From: Sphingomonas sp. PP-F2F-A104-K0414
Lineage (GTDB): Bacteria; Pseudomonadota; Alphaproteobacteria; Sphingomonadales; Sphingomonadaceae
Length of the DNA: 64,000 nt
NCBI RefSeq assembly: GCF_004340945.1
Contig: NZ_SLYD01000007.1
Span: 1 to 64,000 of the forward strand
Direction: 5' to 3'
The notes under the pieces are model-generated. The model made no database searches and was not told where the DNA came from. It was given only the letters and a program-made list of their open reading frames with translations. Below, in pieces: positions 8,137-17,210 of this stretch (positions within the stretch are counted from its first letter, which is position 1; each line of letters begins with the position of its first letter). The position numbers and the translations under genes were made by a program.

Positions 8137-8397
8137 TTAGGCCTTGACGTGCTGCGAGATGTACTTGTTCATCTCGAACATCGTGCACTTGTCACGCCCG
8201 AAGACCTTCTTCAGCTTCTCGTCAGCCAGAATCTCGCGCTTGTTCTCGGGGTTCTGGAGGTTGTGGGCCTTGATGTAGACCCACACCTTGCTGATCACTT
8301 CGCTGCGCGGCAGCTTGTCGTTGCCGACGATCTCGCCGAGCTCGGGAGAGGGCTGGACGGGGGCGTGGATGCCGCCGGTCTTGGGAGCTGTAGCCAT
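8137..8397 (-). CDS. SWIB/MDM2-domain protein
   Basis: 86 aa, nearly all one SWIB domain (about aa 14-84: PSPELGEIVG..LPRSEVISKVWVYIKAHNLQNPENKREILADEKLKKVFG). SWIB folds are best known from eukaryotic chromatin remodellers, but stand-alone bacterial copies occur in Chlamydia and alphaproteobacteria; the bacterial role is not settled, and DNA or topology binding has been proposed. The ATG at 8397 has AGGAAGGA ahead of it. It lies 47 bp downstream of the DUF2945 gene, same direction, so probably one transcript. Confidence 0.9.
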   Translation of the reverse strand: MATAPKTGGIHAPVQPSPELGEIVGNDKLPRSEVISKVWVYIKAHNLQNPENKREILADEKLKKVFGRDKCTMFEMNKYISQHVKA

Positions 8398-8444
8398 AAG
8401 CATTCCTTCCTGTTGCGCGCGTGCGTTAGGCACTGCGCGCGTGG

Positions 8445-8648
8445 TCACGCCTTGGTGAGCGCGTCCGCCTTGTGCGCTGCCTTGCCGCCCTTGTCACTCC
8501 TTACGATGAACTGCGGCTCCTCCTTGGAGGCCTTGACGGTGTGGCCCTTGATCTTCGTGTCGGTGGTCTGCTTCTTCTCGACCGTGCCGTGCGCCTCGCC
8601 GCCGTGCGATTTCCAGGTGACCTCGTCGCCCTTCTTCGGATCCTTCAT
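8445..8648 (-). CDS. DUF2945 (hypervirulence-associated TUDOR-like) small protein
   Basis: 67 aa, matching the DUF2945/HVA1 family: [22 protein letters not shown]...[28 protein letters not shown]. The family has a small SH3/Tudor-like beta-barrel and no settled biochemical role in bacteria. GGAG lies 8 bases before the ATG. It is the first gene of a probable two-gene unit with the SWIB protein and is divergent from frmA. Confidence 0.88.
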   Translation of the reverse strand: MKDPKKGDEVTWKSHGGEAHGTVEKKQTTDTKIKGHTVKASKEEPQFIVRSDKGGKAAHKADALTKA

Positions 8649-8767
8649 CGCGCCATCTCCTTGATTTGAAAGGATCAAGCGCGGGAACGTGGCTTTGGTT
8701 GCATCGCCGACGGGTTGCGGAGCCGGGGCTCGGGGGGCATCAGGGCGGCAATCAAGGAGACCGACCG

Positions 8768-9874
8768 ATGAAGACCCGCGCCGCCGTAGCCTTCGAGGCA
8801 AAAAAACCGCTCGAGATCGTCGAACTCGACCTTGAAGGGCCGAAATTCGGCGAGGTCCTCGTCGAAATCATGGCGACGGGCATCTGCCATACCGATGCGT
8901 ACACGCTCGACGGACTTGATTCGGAAGGCTTGTTTCCGAGCGTGCTGGGCCATGAAGGCGCCGGCATCGTCCGCGAAGTGGGCGCAGGCGTGACCAGCGT
9001 CGCGGTCGGCGATCACGTCATCCCGCTCTACACGCCCGAATGCCGCCAGTGTAAGTCGTGCCTCAGCGGCAAGACCAACCTGTGCACCGCGATACGCGCG
9101 ACGCAGGGGAAAGGGCTGATGCCCGATGGCACGACGCGGTTCAGCTACAAGGGGCAGCCGATCTTCCATTACATGGGCTGTTCGACCTTCTCGAATTTCA
9201 CCGTGCTGCCGGAGATTGCGGTGGCGAAGATCCGCGAGGACGCGCCGTTCGATACCTCGTGCTATGTCGGCTGCGGCGTGACGACGGGTGTCGGCGCGGT
9301 CGTGCACACGGCGAAGGTTCAGCCGGGCGACACGGTCGTCGTGTTCGGGCTTGGCGGGATCGGGCTGAACGTGATCCAGGGCGCGCGGCTTGCCGGTGCC
9401 GGGATGATCGTCGGCGTCGACATCAATCCGGACCGCGAGGAATGGGGCCGGCGCTTCGGCATGACCCACTTCGCGAACCCCAAGGATGTGGGCGACATCG
9501 TTCAGCACATCGTCGCGCTGACCGATGGCGGTGCGGACTATACGTTCGACGCGACTGGCAACACCACGGTCATGCGGCAGGCGCTGGAGGCATGCCATCG
9601 CGGTTGGGGCACCTCGATCGTGATCGGCGTGGCCGAGGCGGGCAAGGAAATCTCGACGCGGCCGTTCCAACTCGTCACCGGGCGCAACTGGCGCGGGACC
9701 GCATTCGGCGGCGCGCGTGGGCGGACCGATACGCCGAAGATCGTCGACTGGTACATGAACGGCATGATCGAGATCGACCCGATGATTACGCACCGCCTGA
9801 CGCTCGACGAGATCAACAAGGGCTTCGACCTGATGCACGCCGGCGAGAGCATCCGCTCCGTCGTGATCTACTGA
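8768..9874 (+). CDS. frmA: S-(hydroxymethyl)glutathione dehydrogenase (class III alcohol dehydrogenase)
   Basis: 368 aa, the usual length. It oxidises the spontaneous adduct of formaldehyde and glutathione to S-formylglutathione with NAD+. The catalytic zinc site is GICHTDAYT and GHEGAGIV; the structural zinc is [15 protein letters not shown]; the Rossmann motif is [15 protein letters not shown]. The start follows AAGGAGACCGACCG. It heads an operon with a glyoxalase-fold gene and fghA, the next enzyme in the pathway. Confidence 0.95.
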   Translation: MKTRAAVAFEAKKPLEIVELDLEGPKFGEVLVEIMATGICHTDAYTLDGLDSEGLFPSVLGHEGAGIVREVGAGVTSVAVGDHVIPLYTPECRQCKSCLSGKTNLCTAIRATQGKGLMPDGTTRFSYKGQPIFHYMGCSTFSNFTVLPEIAVAKIREDAPFDTSCYVGCGVTTGVGAVVHTAKVQPGDTVVVFGLGGIGLNVIQGARLAGAGMIVGVDINPDREEWGRRFGMTHFANPKDVGDIVQHIVALTDGGADYTFDATGNTTVMRQALEACHRGWGTSIVIGVAEAGKEISTRPFQLVTGRNWRGTAFGGARGRTDTPKIVDWYMNGMIEIDPMITHRLTLDEINKGFDLMHAGESIRSVVIY

Positions 9875-9885
9875 GGGGCAGGGCC

Positions 9886-10269
9886 ATGTTCAGCCATATC
9901 ATGCTCGGCGCCGACGACATCGCGGCGTCGAAGGCGTTCTACGATGCGGCATTGGGCGCGCTCGGGGTGCCCGCGGGCGTTACGGACGATTGGGGCCGGG
10001 TGGTTTATGCCCATGACGGCGGGCGTTTCCTGCTGACGAAGCCGATCGATGGGGCACCGGCGAGCCATGGCAACGGTAGCACGCTGGGGTTCGCCGCCGC
10101 TTCGACGGAGGCCGCGGACGCGTGGCATGCGGCAGGGTTGGCTCACGGTGGAACGGCTTGCGAGGATCCTCCCGGCGTGCGGCAGGCGACCGGCGGGCGG
10201 ACGATGTATCTGGCCTATCTGCGCGATCCGTCGGGCAACAAGATCTGCGCACTGCACCGGATCGCGTGA
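9886..10269 (+). CDS. VOC/glyoxalase-fold protein
   Basis: 127 aa, one vicinal-oxygen-chelate domain: MFSHIMLGADDIAASKAFYDAALGALG at the start and YLAYLRDPSGNKICALHR at the end. The family includes lyases and dioxygenases acting on glutathione or other adducts; substrate not predictable. It sits between frmA (11 bp) and fghA (stop/start overlap TGATG), which suggests a role near formaldehyde or glutathione chemistry. Confidence 0.85.
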   Translation: MFSHIMLGADDIAASKAFYDAALGALGVPAGVTDDWGRVVYAHDGGRFLLTKPIDGAPASHGNGSTLGFAAASTEAADAWHAAGLAHGGTACEDPPGVRQATGGRTMYLAYLRDPSGNKICALHRIA

Positions 10270-11102
10270 TGGAGACCGTCTCCACCAGCAAGGCGTATGG
10301 CGGCACGCAGGGCGTTTACCGCCACGCCTCGACCGTGACCGGTACCTACATGACCTTCGCGGTCTACGTGCCGCCGCATGACGACGGCGCGCGGTTGCCG
10401 GTGCTGTGGTTCCTGTCGGGGCTGACCTGCACGCACGCCAACGTCATGGACAAGGGCGAGTATCGGCGCACGTGTGCCGAGCTTGGCGTCATACTGGTCG
10501 CGCCGGATACCTCGCCCCGCGGCGACGACGTGCCGGACGACGAGGCGTACGACTTCGGCAAGGGTGCGGGCTTCTACGTCGATGCCACCGAAGAGCCTTG
10601 GGCGAAGACCTTCCGGATGCGGTCCTATGTCGAGAACGAACTGCCGGCGCTGATCGCGGCCGAGTTCCCGGTGGCGGATATGACGCGGCAGGGCATTTTT
10701 GGGCACTCGATGGGCGGGCACGGCGCGCTGACGATCGCGCTGCGTAATCCGGAACGGTTCCGCAGCGTGTCGGCGTTCGCGCCGATCGTGGCGCCGTTGC
10801 AGTGTCCTTGGGGTGAGAAGGCGCTTGGCGAATATCTCGGGGCGGACCGGACGGCATGGCGTGCGTATGACGCGTGTGCGCTGATCGAGGATGGTGCGCG
10901 GGTGGAGGAGATCCTGGTCGATCAGGGGGATGCGGATGGCTTCCTGGTCGAGCAGTTGAAGCCTGAGTTGCTGGCGGCCGCGTGCGAGGCGGCGGGGATA
11001 GACCTGACGCTGCGGATGCAGCCGGGGTATGACCACAGCTACAATTTCATTTCGACGTTCATGGCAGACCATGTCGCCTGGCACGCGGCGCGGCTGGGAT
11101 AG
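10269..11102 (+). CDS. fghA: S-formylglutathione hydrolase
   Basis: 277 aa esterase D family alpha/beta hydrolase. It releases formate and glutathione from S-formylglutathione, completing the pathway begun by FrmA. The nucleophile is the serine in GHSMGGHG; LSGLTCTHANVMDKG and the final PGYDHSYNFISTF are family marks, the latter carrying the catalytic His. The ATG at 10269 overlaps the previous stop. Confidence 0.95.
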   Translation: METVSTSKAYGGTQGVYRHASTVTGTYMTFAVYVPPHDDGARLPVLWFLSGLTCTHANVMDKGEYRRTCAELGVILVAPDTSPRGDDVPDDEAYDFGKGAGFYVDATEEPWAKTFRMRSYVENELPALIAAEFPVADMTRQGIFGHSMGGHGALTIALRNPERFRSVSAFAPIVAPLQCPWGEKALGEYLGADRTAWRAYDACALIEDGARVEEILVDQGDADGFLVEQLKPELLAAACEAAGIDLTLRMQPGYDHSYNFISTFMADHVAWHAARLG

Positions 11103-11140
11103 GCTTCTCGCCGTTTGGTGGCGGACGGCTCTTCGCAAGC

Positions 11141-11238
11141 GGGAGACCCCAGCTTTCGCTGGGGTGACGGGGGAGGGCTGCACCGTCAAATTCTGGCAAA
11201 CTCCGGTCGTCATCCCAGCGAAAGCTGGGATCTCACCG
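11141..11238. repeat. Intergenic palindrome, CAGCGAAAGCTG family
   Basis: Two hairpins in opposite order: GACCCCAGCTTTCGCTGGGGTGACGG, shown in parts, and CGTCATCCCAGC/GAAAGCTGGGAT. The same family occurs at 21204-21287 and three or four times at 60224-60691. It lies between convergent fghA and the TonB receptor and may act as a terminator or mRNA stabiliser. Confidence 0.7.
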
Positions 11239-11334
11239 TGGAGCGTACCATGCCATCCCCGCTAGCGACCCACGCTGGCCCCGCGCGCGATCCCGCCCAT
11301 AGCAGGATCGCGCGATCGGAGTTTGCATGTCTCC

Positions 11335-14310
11335 TCAGAACTTGAACCCCGCCGCGACGCCGTACCGACGTGGTTCGATCGTGAAGATGTTGGTGAACAG
11401 CCCGGCCGACTGGTCGGTCACATATTGCCCGGTCGTGGCATCGTTGTTGGTCAGGTTCTGCACATACGCCCGGACGTAGAACCGGTCTTCGCGTGCGTTC
11501 AGCTGGACCTGCATGTTGACGACTTCATACCCCTGGATCCGGTCGATCTGGGTGTTGAAGATGCTCCCCGACAGCCCGCCGGTGTAGTTCAGGTCGGCAC
11601 GCGGCACGAGGCTCATGCCGTTCGCGAAGTCGATCGTGTACTGCGCGCCGACCGACCATTTGTACGTCGGTGCCTGCGGCAGGCGGTTGCCGCGGATGTT
11701 GGTGGTGACGCCGTCGAGCACCGAGACGCCGCTGGCGGCTGCGTTGGCGCCCAGCGCCGAGCAGATCCCGAACGCGCCGGTCGCCGCGATCGTCGGGATC
11801 GCGGTCGGCGCGCGCAGGCCGATCGCGCGATTGACCGCCGCGACATAGCCGTTCGATAGCGCCGCATTGCCCGCCACGTTGGGCACGACGACGCAGTTTG
11901 ACGCGTTGGTGATGTCCTTGATGATCACCGCGTCCGCGCGGCCGCCCGACACGTCGCGCGGGTTCACCAGGAACTTGTCGCTCGACACCTTCGAATGCAG
12001 GTAGCTGGCATTCATGTTGACCACGAACGCCGGGATCGGGCTCATGATCGCTTCGGCCTCGACGCCGTAGATATCGGCGTTGACGTTGTCGTTGACCGAG
12101 GTGCGCGCCACGATCCGGCTCAGCTGGAGGTTCTTGTACTGGTAGTAGAAGCCGGTGAGGTTCAGCCTGAGCTGACCGCCGCCGAAGGTGTTCTTCGAGC
12201 CGATCTCGTAGGCATTGACCTGCTCGGGGAGGAACGTGCTGCTGACGTTGAACATCGGCAGCAGCGGCGGATTGATCCCGCCCGATTTATACCCGCGCGA
12301 ATAGGACGCGTAGAGCAGGTTGTTCTCGGTAATCCGGTAGTCGAGCACCGCGCGCCCGGTCAGTCGCGAGAAGCTCACCTGCGCCTCGGCGAACTCCTGC
12401 CGGCCCGGCAAATTCGGATCGAAATCGACCGTGCCGTAATTGAGCCCCTGCTCGATGCCGGTCGCGCCGATCGGCGTCAGCACGTTGAGTGCGAGGTTGC
12501 GCGCCTCGTCGGTCTTCTTGTCGTGATTGTAGCGCAGGCCGACGGTCAGCTTCAGCTTGTCGGTGAACTTGAAATAGGTCTCGCCGAAGATGCCGTAGGA
12601 TTTGAGGCGGAACTCGGTATCGCTGTTGCGGTAGAAGGGCGTCGCCAGGAAATAGCCGTTGCCCGCGGGCAGGCCGCTCGCTGCAGCGGTCGCCGAGCCG
12701 AGGATGCCCGAGGCGTAATCGAGCCCGAACGAATTGACGAAATAATCGGTGTTGGTCGACTTGCTGTCGACATAGATGCCGCCGAGCAGGAAGTTGAACA
12801 TCCCGTCGAAATTGCTGTCGAGATGTGCTTCGGCGGAATATTGGCGGTTCTTCTGACGCGAGCGATCGAAGTCGAGGCTTTGCGCATAACACCCGATCGA
12901 ATTGCCGCCATAGATGCCGACATTGTTCGGGTCCGCTGCCGACTGGCATACGCCTCCCGCCGCGCCGTTGGGGATCAGCGTCTGCCGCACGCCGTTGAGG
13001 AACGCGAAAGGCGATCCGGTCCGGGCGAGTGCATTGAGGTTGGCGAGTCCGGCATTGTTGGTCAGCGGGTTCTCGACCGCGAGATTATAGTCGGCGGTGC
13101 TGTCGACCACGTTGCGTGTGTAGCCGCCGGTGAAGTTCAGGCTGACCGGGCCGAAATCGTGGAAAATCTTGGCGGTATATTGCTCTTCCTCGGCGAAATA
13201 GGTCGGGCTGTAGTCGAGCGACACGGTCCGCACGTCGGCCGGGTTGACGACGCCCGCATAGGTATCCTGGCCGTACAGGCTCTGCAGGCCGAAGCGCGCG
13301 AGCGCGGGGTTGTTGACCGCGAAGAACTCGTTCGAGCTGAGTACCGCGGACAGCGTCGAATTGCCGTTCGCGGTCTCGTTGGCGAGCCGGTCGGGCAGGC
13401 AGCCTAGGACGCCGGTCGGATCGCGGTGGCACAGCTGCTTCTGCAACCGCGAGCGATCGTCCTTCTCGCGGAAATAATAGCCGATCAGGTCGATCCGGGT
13501 GTCGCTGGTCGGTTCCCACGACAGCGTGCCGCGGATCGAATACAGATCGCGCCCGTCGATCTTGCGGCCGTCGTACAGGTTCTTGGTATAGCCGTCGCGG
13601 TTGAGATAGGTGCCGGCGACGCGGATGCCGAGCGTGTCGGTGAAGGGCAGGTTGAACATCGCCTTCACGCGCTTCGAATCGTAATTGCCATATTCGAACT
13701 CGGCGGCGGAATGGATCGCGGACAGATCGGGCTTGGCGGAGATGAAGTTTACGACGCCCGAGGTGGCGTTGCGGCCGAACAGCGTGCCCTGCGGTCCGCG
13801 CAGCACTTCGATACGCTCCAGATCGAAGAACTCGCTCTCGAACAGGCGGGTCGTCACCAGCGGCATGTCGTTGACGTGGATCGCGGTCGCGGTGTCGCAG
13901 GTCGCGCCGGTGCACAGATCGCCGATCCCGCGGATCGTGAAGCTCGACGTGGTGAAGTTGGTCTTGGTGAAGGTGACGTTGGGCAGCGTCTGCTGAAGCG
14001 CGCTCGGGTTGACGATCTGCTGCTTGCTGAGGTTTTCAGCGGTAAAAGCGCTCACAGCAATCGGAACATCCTGCAAACGCTGCGATTGGCGTTGCGCGGT
14101 AATCACGATATCCTGCGACGCATAGGCGCTGGACGGCGTATCGGCTGGGGCGGTCTGCGTCGACGGGGTTTGCGTCGACGGGGCTTCCTGGCCGGGTCCG
14201 TTGGTCGGTGCGGTGTTTTCAGCCGATGTGGTGGTGGCGGTCTGCGCCATTGCCGGCGCGATCGACAGGAGTATCATCGCCGATGCGGCGAGCAGTTCGA
14301 ACTTAGCCAT
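11335..14310 (-). CDS. TonB-dependent outer-membrane receptor
   Basis: 991 aa. Signal peptide ends AMA near aa 22, then a Thr/Pro/Ala-rich linker, a TonB-box-like DIVITAQRQ at about aa 67-75, a plug domain (LPNVTFTKTN..FTIRGIG, VLRGPQGTLFGRNATSGVVNFIS) and a 22-strand barrel ending in GFKF with the terminal Phe needed for barrel insertion. The family imports siderophores, vitamins or plant glycans using TonB energy; the substrate is not visible. An unusual short loop GDLCTGATCD in the plug has two cysteines. AGGA precedes the ATG. It is monocistronic and divergent from folE. Confidence 0.95.
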   Translation of the reverse strand: MAKFELLAASAMILLSIAPAMAQTATTTSAENTAPTNGPGQEAPSTQTPSTQTAPADTPSSAYASQDIVITAQRQSQRLQDVPIAVSAFTAENLSKQQIVNPSALQQTLPNVTFTKTNFTTSSFTIRGIGDLCTGATCDTATAIHVNDMPLVTTRLFESEFFDLERIEVLRGPQGTLFGRNATSGVVNFISAKPDLSAIHSAAEFEYGNYDSKRVKAMFNLPFTDTLGIRVAGTYLNRDGYTKNLYDGRKIDGRDLYSIRGTLSWEPTSDTRIDLIGYYFREKDDRSRLQKQLCHRDPTGVLGCLPDRLANETANGNSTLSAVLSSNEFFAVNNPALARFGLQSLYGQDTYAGVVNPADVRTVSLDYSPTYFAEEEQYTAKIFHDFGPVSLNFTGGYTRNVVDSTADYNLAVENPLTNNAGLANLNALARTGSPFAFLNGVRQTLIPNGAAGGVCQSAADPNNVGIYGGNSIGCYAQSLDFDRSRQKNRQYSAEAHLDSNFDGMFNFLLGGIYVDSKSTNTDYFVNSFGLDYASGILGSATAAASGLPAGNGYFLATPFYRNSDTEFRLKSYGIFGETYFKFTDKLKLTVGLRYNHDKKTDEARNLALNVLTPIGATGIEQGLNYGTVDFDPNLPGRQEFAEAQVSFSRLTGRAVLDYRITENNLLYASYSRGYKSGGINPPLLPMFNVSSTFLPEQVNAYEIGSKNTFGGGQLRLNLTGFYYQYKNLQLSRIVARTSVNDNVNADIYGVEAEAIMSPIPAFVVNMNASYLHSKVSSDKFLVNPRDVSGGRADAVIIKDITNASNCVVVPNVAGNAALSNGYVAAVNRAIGLRAPTAIPTIAATGAFGICSALGANAAASGVSVLDGVTTNIRGNRLPQAPTYKWSVGAQYTIDFANGMSLVPRADLNYTGGLSGSIFNTQIDRIQGYEVVNMQVQLNAREDRFYVRAYVQNLTNNDATTGQYVTDQSAGLFTNIFTIEPRRYGVAAGFKF

Positions 14311-14513
14311 GGCAGTCCTCTCCCCGATCGTGCCGGTCTATGCCGATTCACGATTTAGTTTTTCAGGTATGGCGAGGTAACGACGATTTAAATCAACCGT
14401 CAACGCTTTTTCGTCCCCGGAAAACCGGGATTTATGGCAAGTGGCCGAAATGAAACAGTTGCAAAAGAGGACCCATGTTCTGATGTTTGGGTATGCTGAC
14501 AAAGGGTGTTGCA

Positions 14514-15152
14514 ATGCGGGATGAACTGGGCGGGCCCGAGGGGCCGACGGTTGCAGAGGATGTGCTGGATCTCGATGGCAAGGTGATTGTGCCCGAAGAC
14601 GTAGCGTCGGCGATCCGTACGCTGATCCGCTGGGCAGGGGACGATCCGACCCGCGAGGGACTGCTCGACACGCCGCGCCGTGTTGCACGTGCGTGGAGGG
14701 AATATTGCGCAGGCTATGGCGACGATCCGGCCAAGCATCTCGAGCGCGTGTTCGAGGAAGTCGGCGGCTATGACGAGATCGTGCTGCTAAAGGACATCCC
14801 GTTCCAGTCCCACTGCGAGCATCACATGGCGCCGATCATCGGCAAGGCGCACATCGCGTACCTGCCGCGCAACCATGTCGTCGGCATCTCGAAGCTCGCG
14901 CGCGTGCTGCACGGGTTCGCGCGGCGGTTGCAGGTGCAGGAACGGCTGACCGCGGAAGTGGCGGATTGCATCTGGGACAATCTGAAGCCGCAGGGCGTCG
15001 CGGTGGTGATCGAGGCGAGCCATGCCTGCATGACCGCGCGCGGCGTGCGGACGCCGGGGGTGACGATGGTCACGAGCCGGATGATGGGCGTGTTCCGCGA
15101 CGACGAACGCAGCCGCAAGGAAGTGCTGGCCTTGATGGGACAGCGCGCCTGA
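14514..15152 (+). CDS. folE: GTP cyclohydrolase I
   Basis: 212 aa from the ATG at 14514 (AAGGG upstream); an in-frame ATG at 14493 is possible. It converts GTP to 7,8-dihydroneopterin triphosphate. Zinc ligands are Cys101 and His104 in HCEHHM and Cys172 in SHACM; the GTP-site motif is [10 protein letters not shown]. First gene of a pterin operon, overlapping the next gene by one base (TGATG). Confidence 0.95.
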   Translation: MRDELGGPEGPTVAEDVLDLDGKVIVPEDVASAIRTLIRWAGDDPTREGLLDTPRRVARAWREYCAGYGDDPAKHLERVFEEVGGYDEIVLLKDIPFQSHCEHHMAPIIGKAHIAYLPRNHVVGISKLARVLHGFARRLQVQERLTAEVADCIWDNLKPQGVAVVIEASHACMTARGVRTPGVTMVTSRMMGVFRDDERSRKEVLALMGQRA

Positions 15153-15910
15153 TGCGCACGGTGCTGGTCACCGGCGGGGCGAAGCGGCTGGGCGCGGCGA
15201 TCGTCCGGCGGCTGGCAGCCGACGGCCATGCGGTGGTCGTGCACCAGGGGCATTCGCGGGACGAGGCGGAGGCGCTGGTGGCGGAAATCGTGGAGGGCGG
15301 CGGGCGTGCTGCTGCGGTGGCCGGCGACCTGAGCGACCTGGGTGCGATCGGCGACCTGTTCGCGAAGGCGCGGGCTGCGATCGGCGGACCGATCGACGGG
15401 CTGGTGAACTGCGCCTCGCGGTTCGAGTTCGATCGGCCGCCCAGCGTCGACCCGGTGCTGTTCGCCGAGCTTGGTGCGATCAATTGTGGCGCGCCGGTGC
15501 TGCTCGCCTCCGCGCTGGCGGCGCAGGATGATGTCGCGGACGGCGCGGTGGTCAACGTGCTCGACCAGAAGGTGGCGAACCTCAACCCCGATTTCTTCTC
15601 TTACAGTTGCGGGAAGATCGCGCTGGAGGGTGCGACGACGATGCTCGCGCAGGCGCTCGGGCCGCGGATCGCGGTAAACGCGGTGTCGCCGGGGCTGACG
15701 TTGCCGAGCGGCGACCAGACCGAGGAAGAATTCGCGGCGGTGGCGAGCGACAATTTGCTCCGGCGACCGGTCGGCGCGGAGGCGGTCGCGGACGCGGTCG
15801 CGTGGCTGCTGACCGCGAAGGGCGTGACGGGGCAGAACCTGTTCGTCGATTGCGGGCAGCGATTTCTGACGCGCGATAGCGACGTGATGTTTGAGGGGCG
15901 ACATGGCTGA
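15152..15910 (+). CDS. FolM-like SDR pteridine reductase (dihydromonapterin reductase type)
   Basis: 252 aa short-chain dehydrogenase. The coenzyme motif TGGAKRLGAAI has the TGxxxRxG form of pteridine reductases, which read NADPH. The catalytic residues are in SYSCGK (YxxxK). FolM-type enzymes reduce dihydromonapterin or dihydrofolate to the tetrahydro form. Its place between folE and folB supports the role. It overlaps folB by 8 bp. Confidence 0.85.
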   Translation: MRTVLVTGGAKRLGAAIVRRLAADGHAVVVHQGHSRDEAEALVAEIVEGGGRAAAVAGDLSDLGAIGDLFAKARAAIGGPIDGLVNCASRFEFDRPPSVDPVLFAELGAINCGAPVLLASALAAQDDVADGAVVNVLDQKVANLNPDFFSYSCGKIALEGATTMLAQALGPRIAVNAVSPGLTLPSGDQTEEEFAAVASDNLLRRPVGAEAVADAVAWLLTAKGVTGQNLFVDCGQRFLTRDSDVMFEGRHG

Positions 15911-16259
15911 ATTCACGACGATCCTCGACGGGCTCGAGGTCATGATGCGGCTTGGCATCCATCCGCACGAGGTCGCGCCGCAACGCGTGGTCGTCTCGGT
16001 CGAGATGACGGTGGTGTATCCGGGGCCGCTCGGCGAGGATGCGATCGAGGAGGTGCTCGATTATGATTTCGTGCGCGCGGGCATCCTGGCGATGGTGGCG
16101 GAGCGCCCGTTCAAGTTGCAGGAGACGCTGTGTGAGGCGATCGCTGCGTTGTGCTTGAGCGACGAGCGCGTGAGGCGGGTCGAGATCGAGACGATGAAGA
16201 CCGACGTCTACCCAGACGCCGCGATCGGTTGCCGGATCGTGCGGGAGCGACCGATCTAG
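15903..16259 (+). CDS. folB: Dihydroneopterin aldolase / epimerase family
   Basis: 118 aa, the family length. It cleaves or epimerises dihydroneopterin. LDGLEVMMRLGIHPHEV and the ETLCEAIAALCLS region match the family; the conserved Lys of the active site is probably in IETMKTDVYP. It starts within the end of the upstream SDR gene, so the three genes are translated as a unit. With folE and a FolM-like reductase it may supply tetrahydromonapterin as well as folate. Confidence 0.9.
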   Translation: MAEFTTILDGLEVMMRLGIHPHEVAPQRVVVSVEMTVVYPGPLGEDAIEEVLDYDFVRAGILAMVAERPFKLQETLCEAIAALCLSDERVRRVEIETMKTDVYPDAAIGCRIVRERPI

Positions 16260-16291
16260 CGGCAGATCGATCCAGCGTTTGGGAAAGACGT

Positions 16292-16344
16292 GTTTCCCCG
16301 CGAAGGCGGGGATCCAGGCTGGGCTCCCGCCTTCGCAGGAGAAC
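16292..16344. repeat. Intergenic palindrome, GCGGAGGCGGGGGCCCAG family (short copy)
   Basis: CCCCGCGAAGGCGGGGATCCAG faces CTCCCGCCTTCGCAGGAG with only a few bases between. Related longer copies lie at 19796, 35904, 39372, 49613 and 51478. It follows folB and could end its transcript. Confidence 0.65.
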
Positions 16345-16488
16345 AAGGAAGGGCATGCCGCCGTATGAGTGTCGGTCCCGCTCGGGGCGATAGTCCCACG
16401 ATCGGGCGCAATTCGTTTCTCAGGCGTAAGGTACCGATCCTAGAGCCGGATCGTTCCCTCCCCGTAATCCCCGATCCGGAGACCAAAG

Positions 16489-17166
16489 TTGAAAATTCTC
16501 GTTGTCCTCACCTCGCATGCCGATCTCGGCGATACCGGCCGCAAGACCGGCTTCTGGCTCGAGGAACTCGCCGCGCCCTATTACGTGTTCAAGGACGCCG
16601 GCGTGGACATCACGCTCGCATCGCCAGCGGGTGGCCAGCCACCGCTCGATCCGAGCAGCGCCAAGCCCGACGCGCAGACCGACGCGACGCGCCGGTTCGA
16701 GGCGGATGCGGAGGCAACCGCAGCACTCGCCGATACGCGCAAGCTGTCCGATATGCGGATCGCCGATTATGACGCGGTGTTCTATCCGGGCGGGCACGGG
16801 CCGCTCTGGGACCTCGCCAACGATCCGGCATCGATCGCGCTGATCGAGGACACGATCGGTGCGGGCAAGCCGGTCGCGCTGGTCTGCCATGCGCCCGGCG
16901 TGCTGCGCGACGTGAAGGCTGCCGATGGCACGCCGCTCGTCAACGGCAAGACGGTCACTGGCTTCACCAACAGCGAGGAGGCCGCGGTCGGGCTCAGCGA
17001 TATCGTCCCGTTCCTCGTCGAGGACATGCTCGGGCAACAGGGCGGCAAGTATTCGAAGACCGCCGATTGGGGCGTGCACGTCGTCGAGGACGGCCTGCTG
17101 ATCACCGGCCAGAACCCGGCATCGTCGGAAAAGGCGGCGCAGGCGCTGCTGGCGAAGCTGGCATAA
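16489..17166 (+). CDS. DJ-1/PfpI family protein (type 1 glutamine amidotransferase-like)
   Basis: 225 aa, HchA/Hsp31-like branch. The nucleophile elbow is LVCHAPG (Cys133, His134) and the supporting acid is in GFWLEE (about Glu25); GGHGPLWDL is the oxyanion segment. Relatives act as glyoxalase III or deglycases, or chaperones. The likely start is TTG at 16489 with GGAG 8 bases upstream; no ATG is available nearby. It ends at a strong hairpin shared with convergent leuA. Confidence 0.88.
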   Translation: MKILVVLTSHADLGDTGRKTGFWLEELAAPYYVFKDAGVDITLASPAGGQPPLDPSSAKPDAQTDATRRFEADAEATAALADTRKLSDMRIADYDAVFYPGGHGPLWDLANDPASIALIEDTIGAGKPVALVCHAPGVLRDVKAADGTPLVNGKTVTGFTNSEEAAVGLSDIVPFLVEDMLGQQGGKYSKTADWGVHVVEDGLLITGQNPASSEKAAQALLAKLA

Positions 17167-17172
17167 GAAGAA

Positions 17173-17199
17173 ACGGCCACCGGTTCAGCCGGTGGCCGT
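17173..17199. terminator. Bidirectional terminator between PfpI gene and leuA
   Basis: ACGGCCACCGG pairs perfectly with CCGGTGGCCGT over a 5-base loop (TTCAG), 6 bp after one stop and 12 bp before the other. An A-run lies on one side only, so termination may be stronger for leuA. Confidence 0.75.
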
Positions 17200-17210
17200 C
17201 CTCTGCAAGG

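Noticed and set aside
11995..13407. Long open frame antisense to the TonB receptor
   Set aside because: Same mirror-frame effect; no ribosome site and odd composition.
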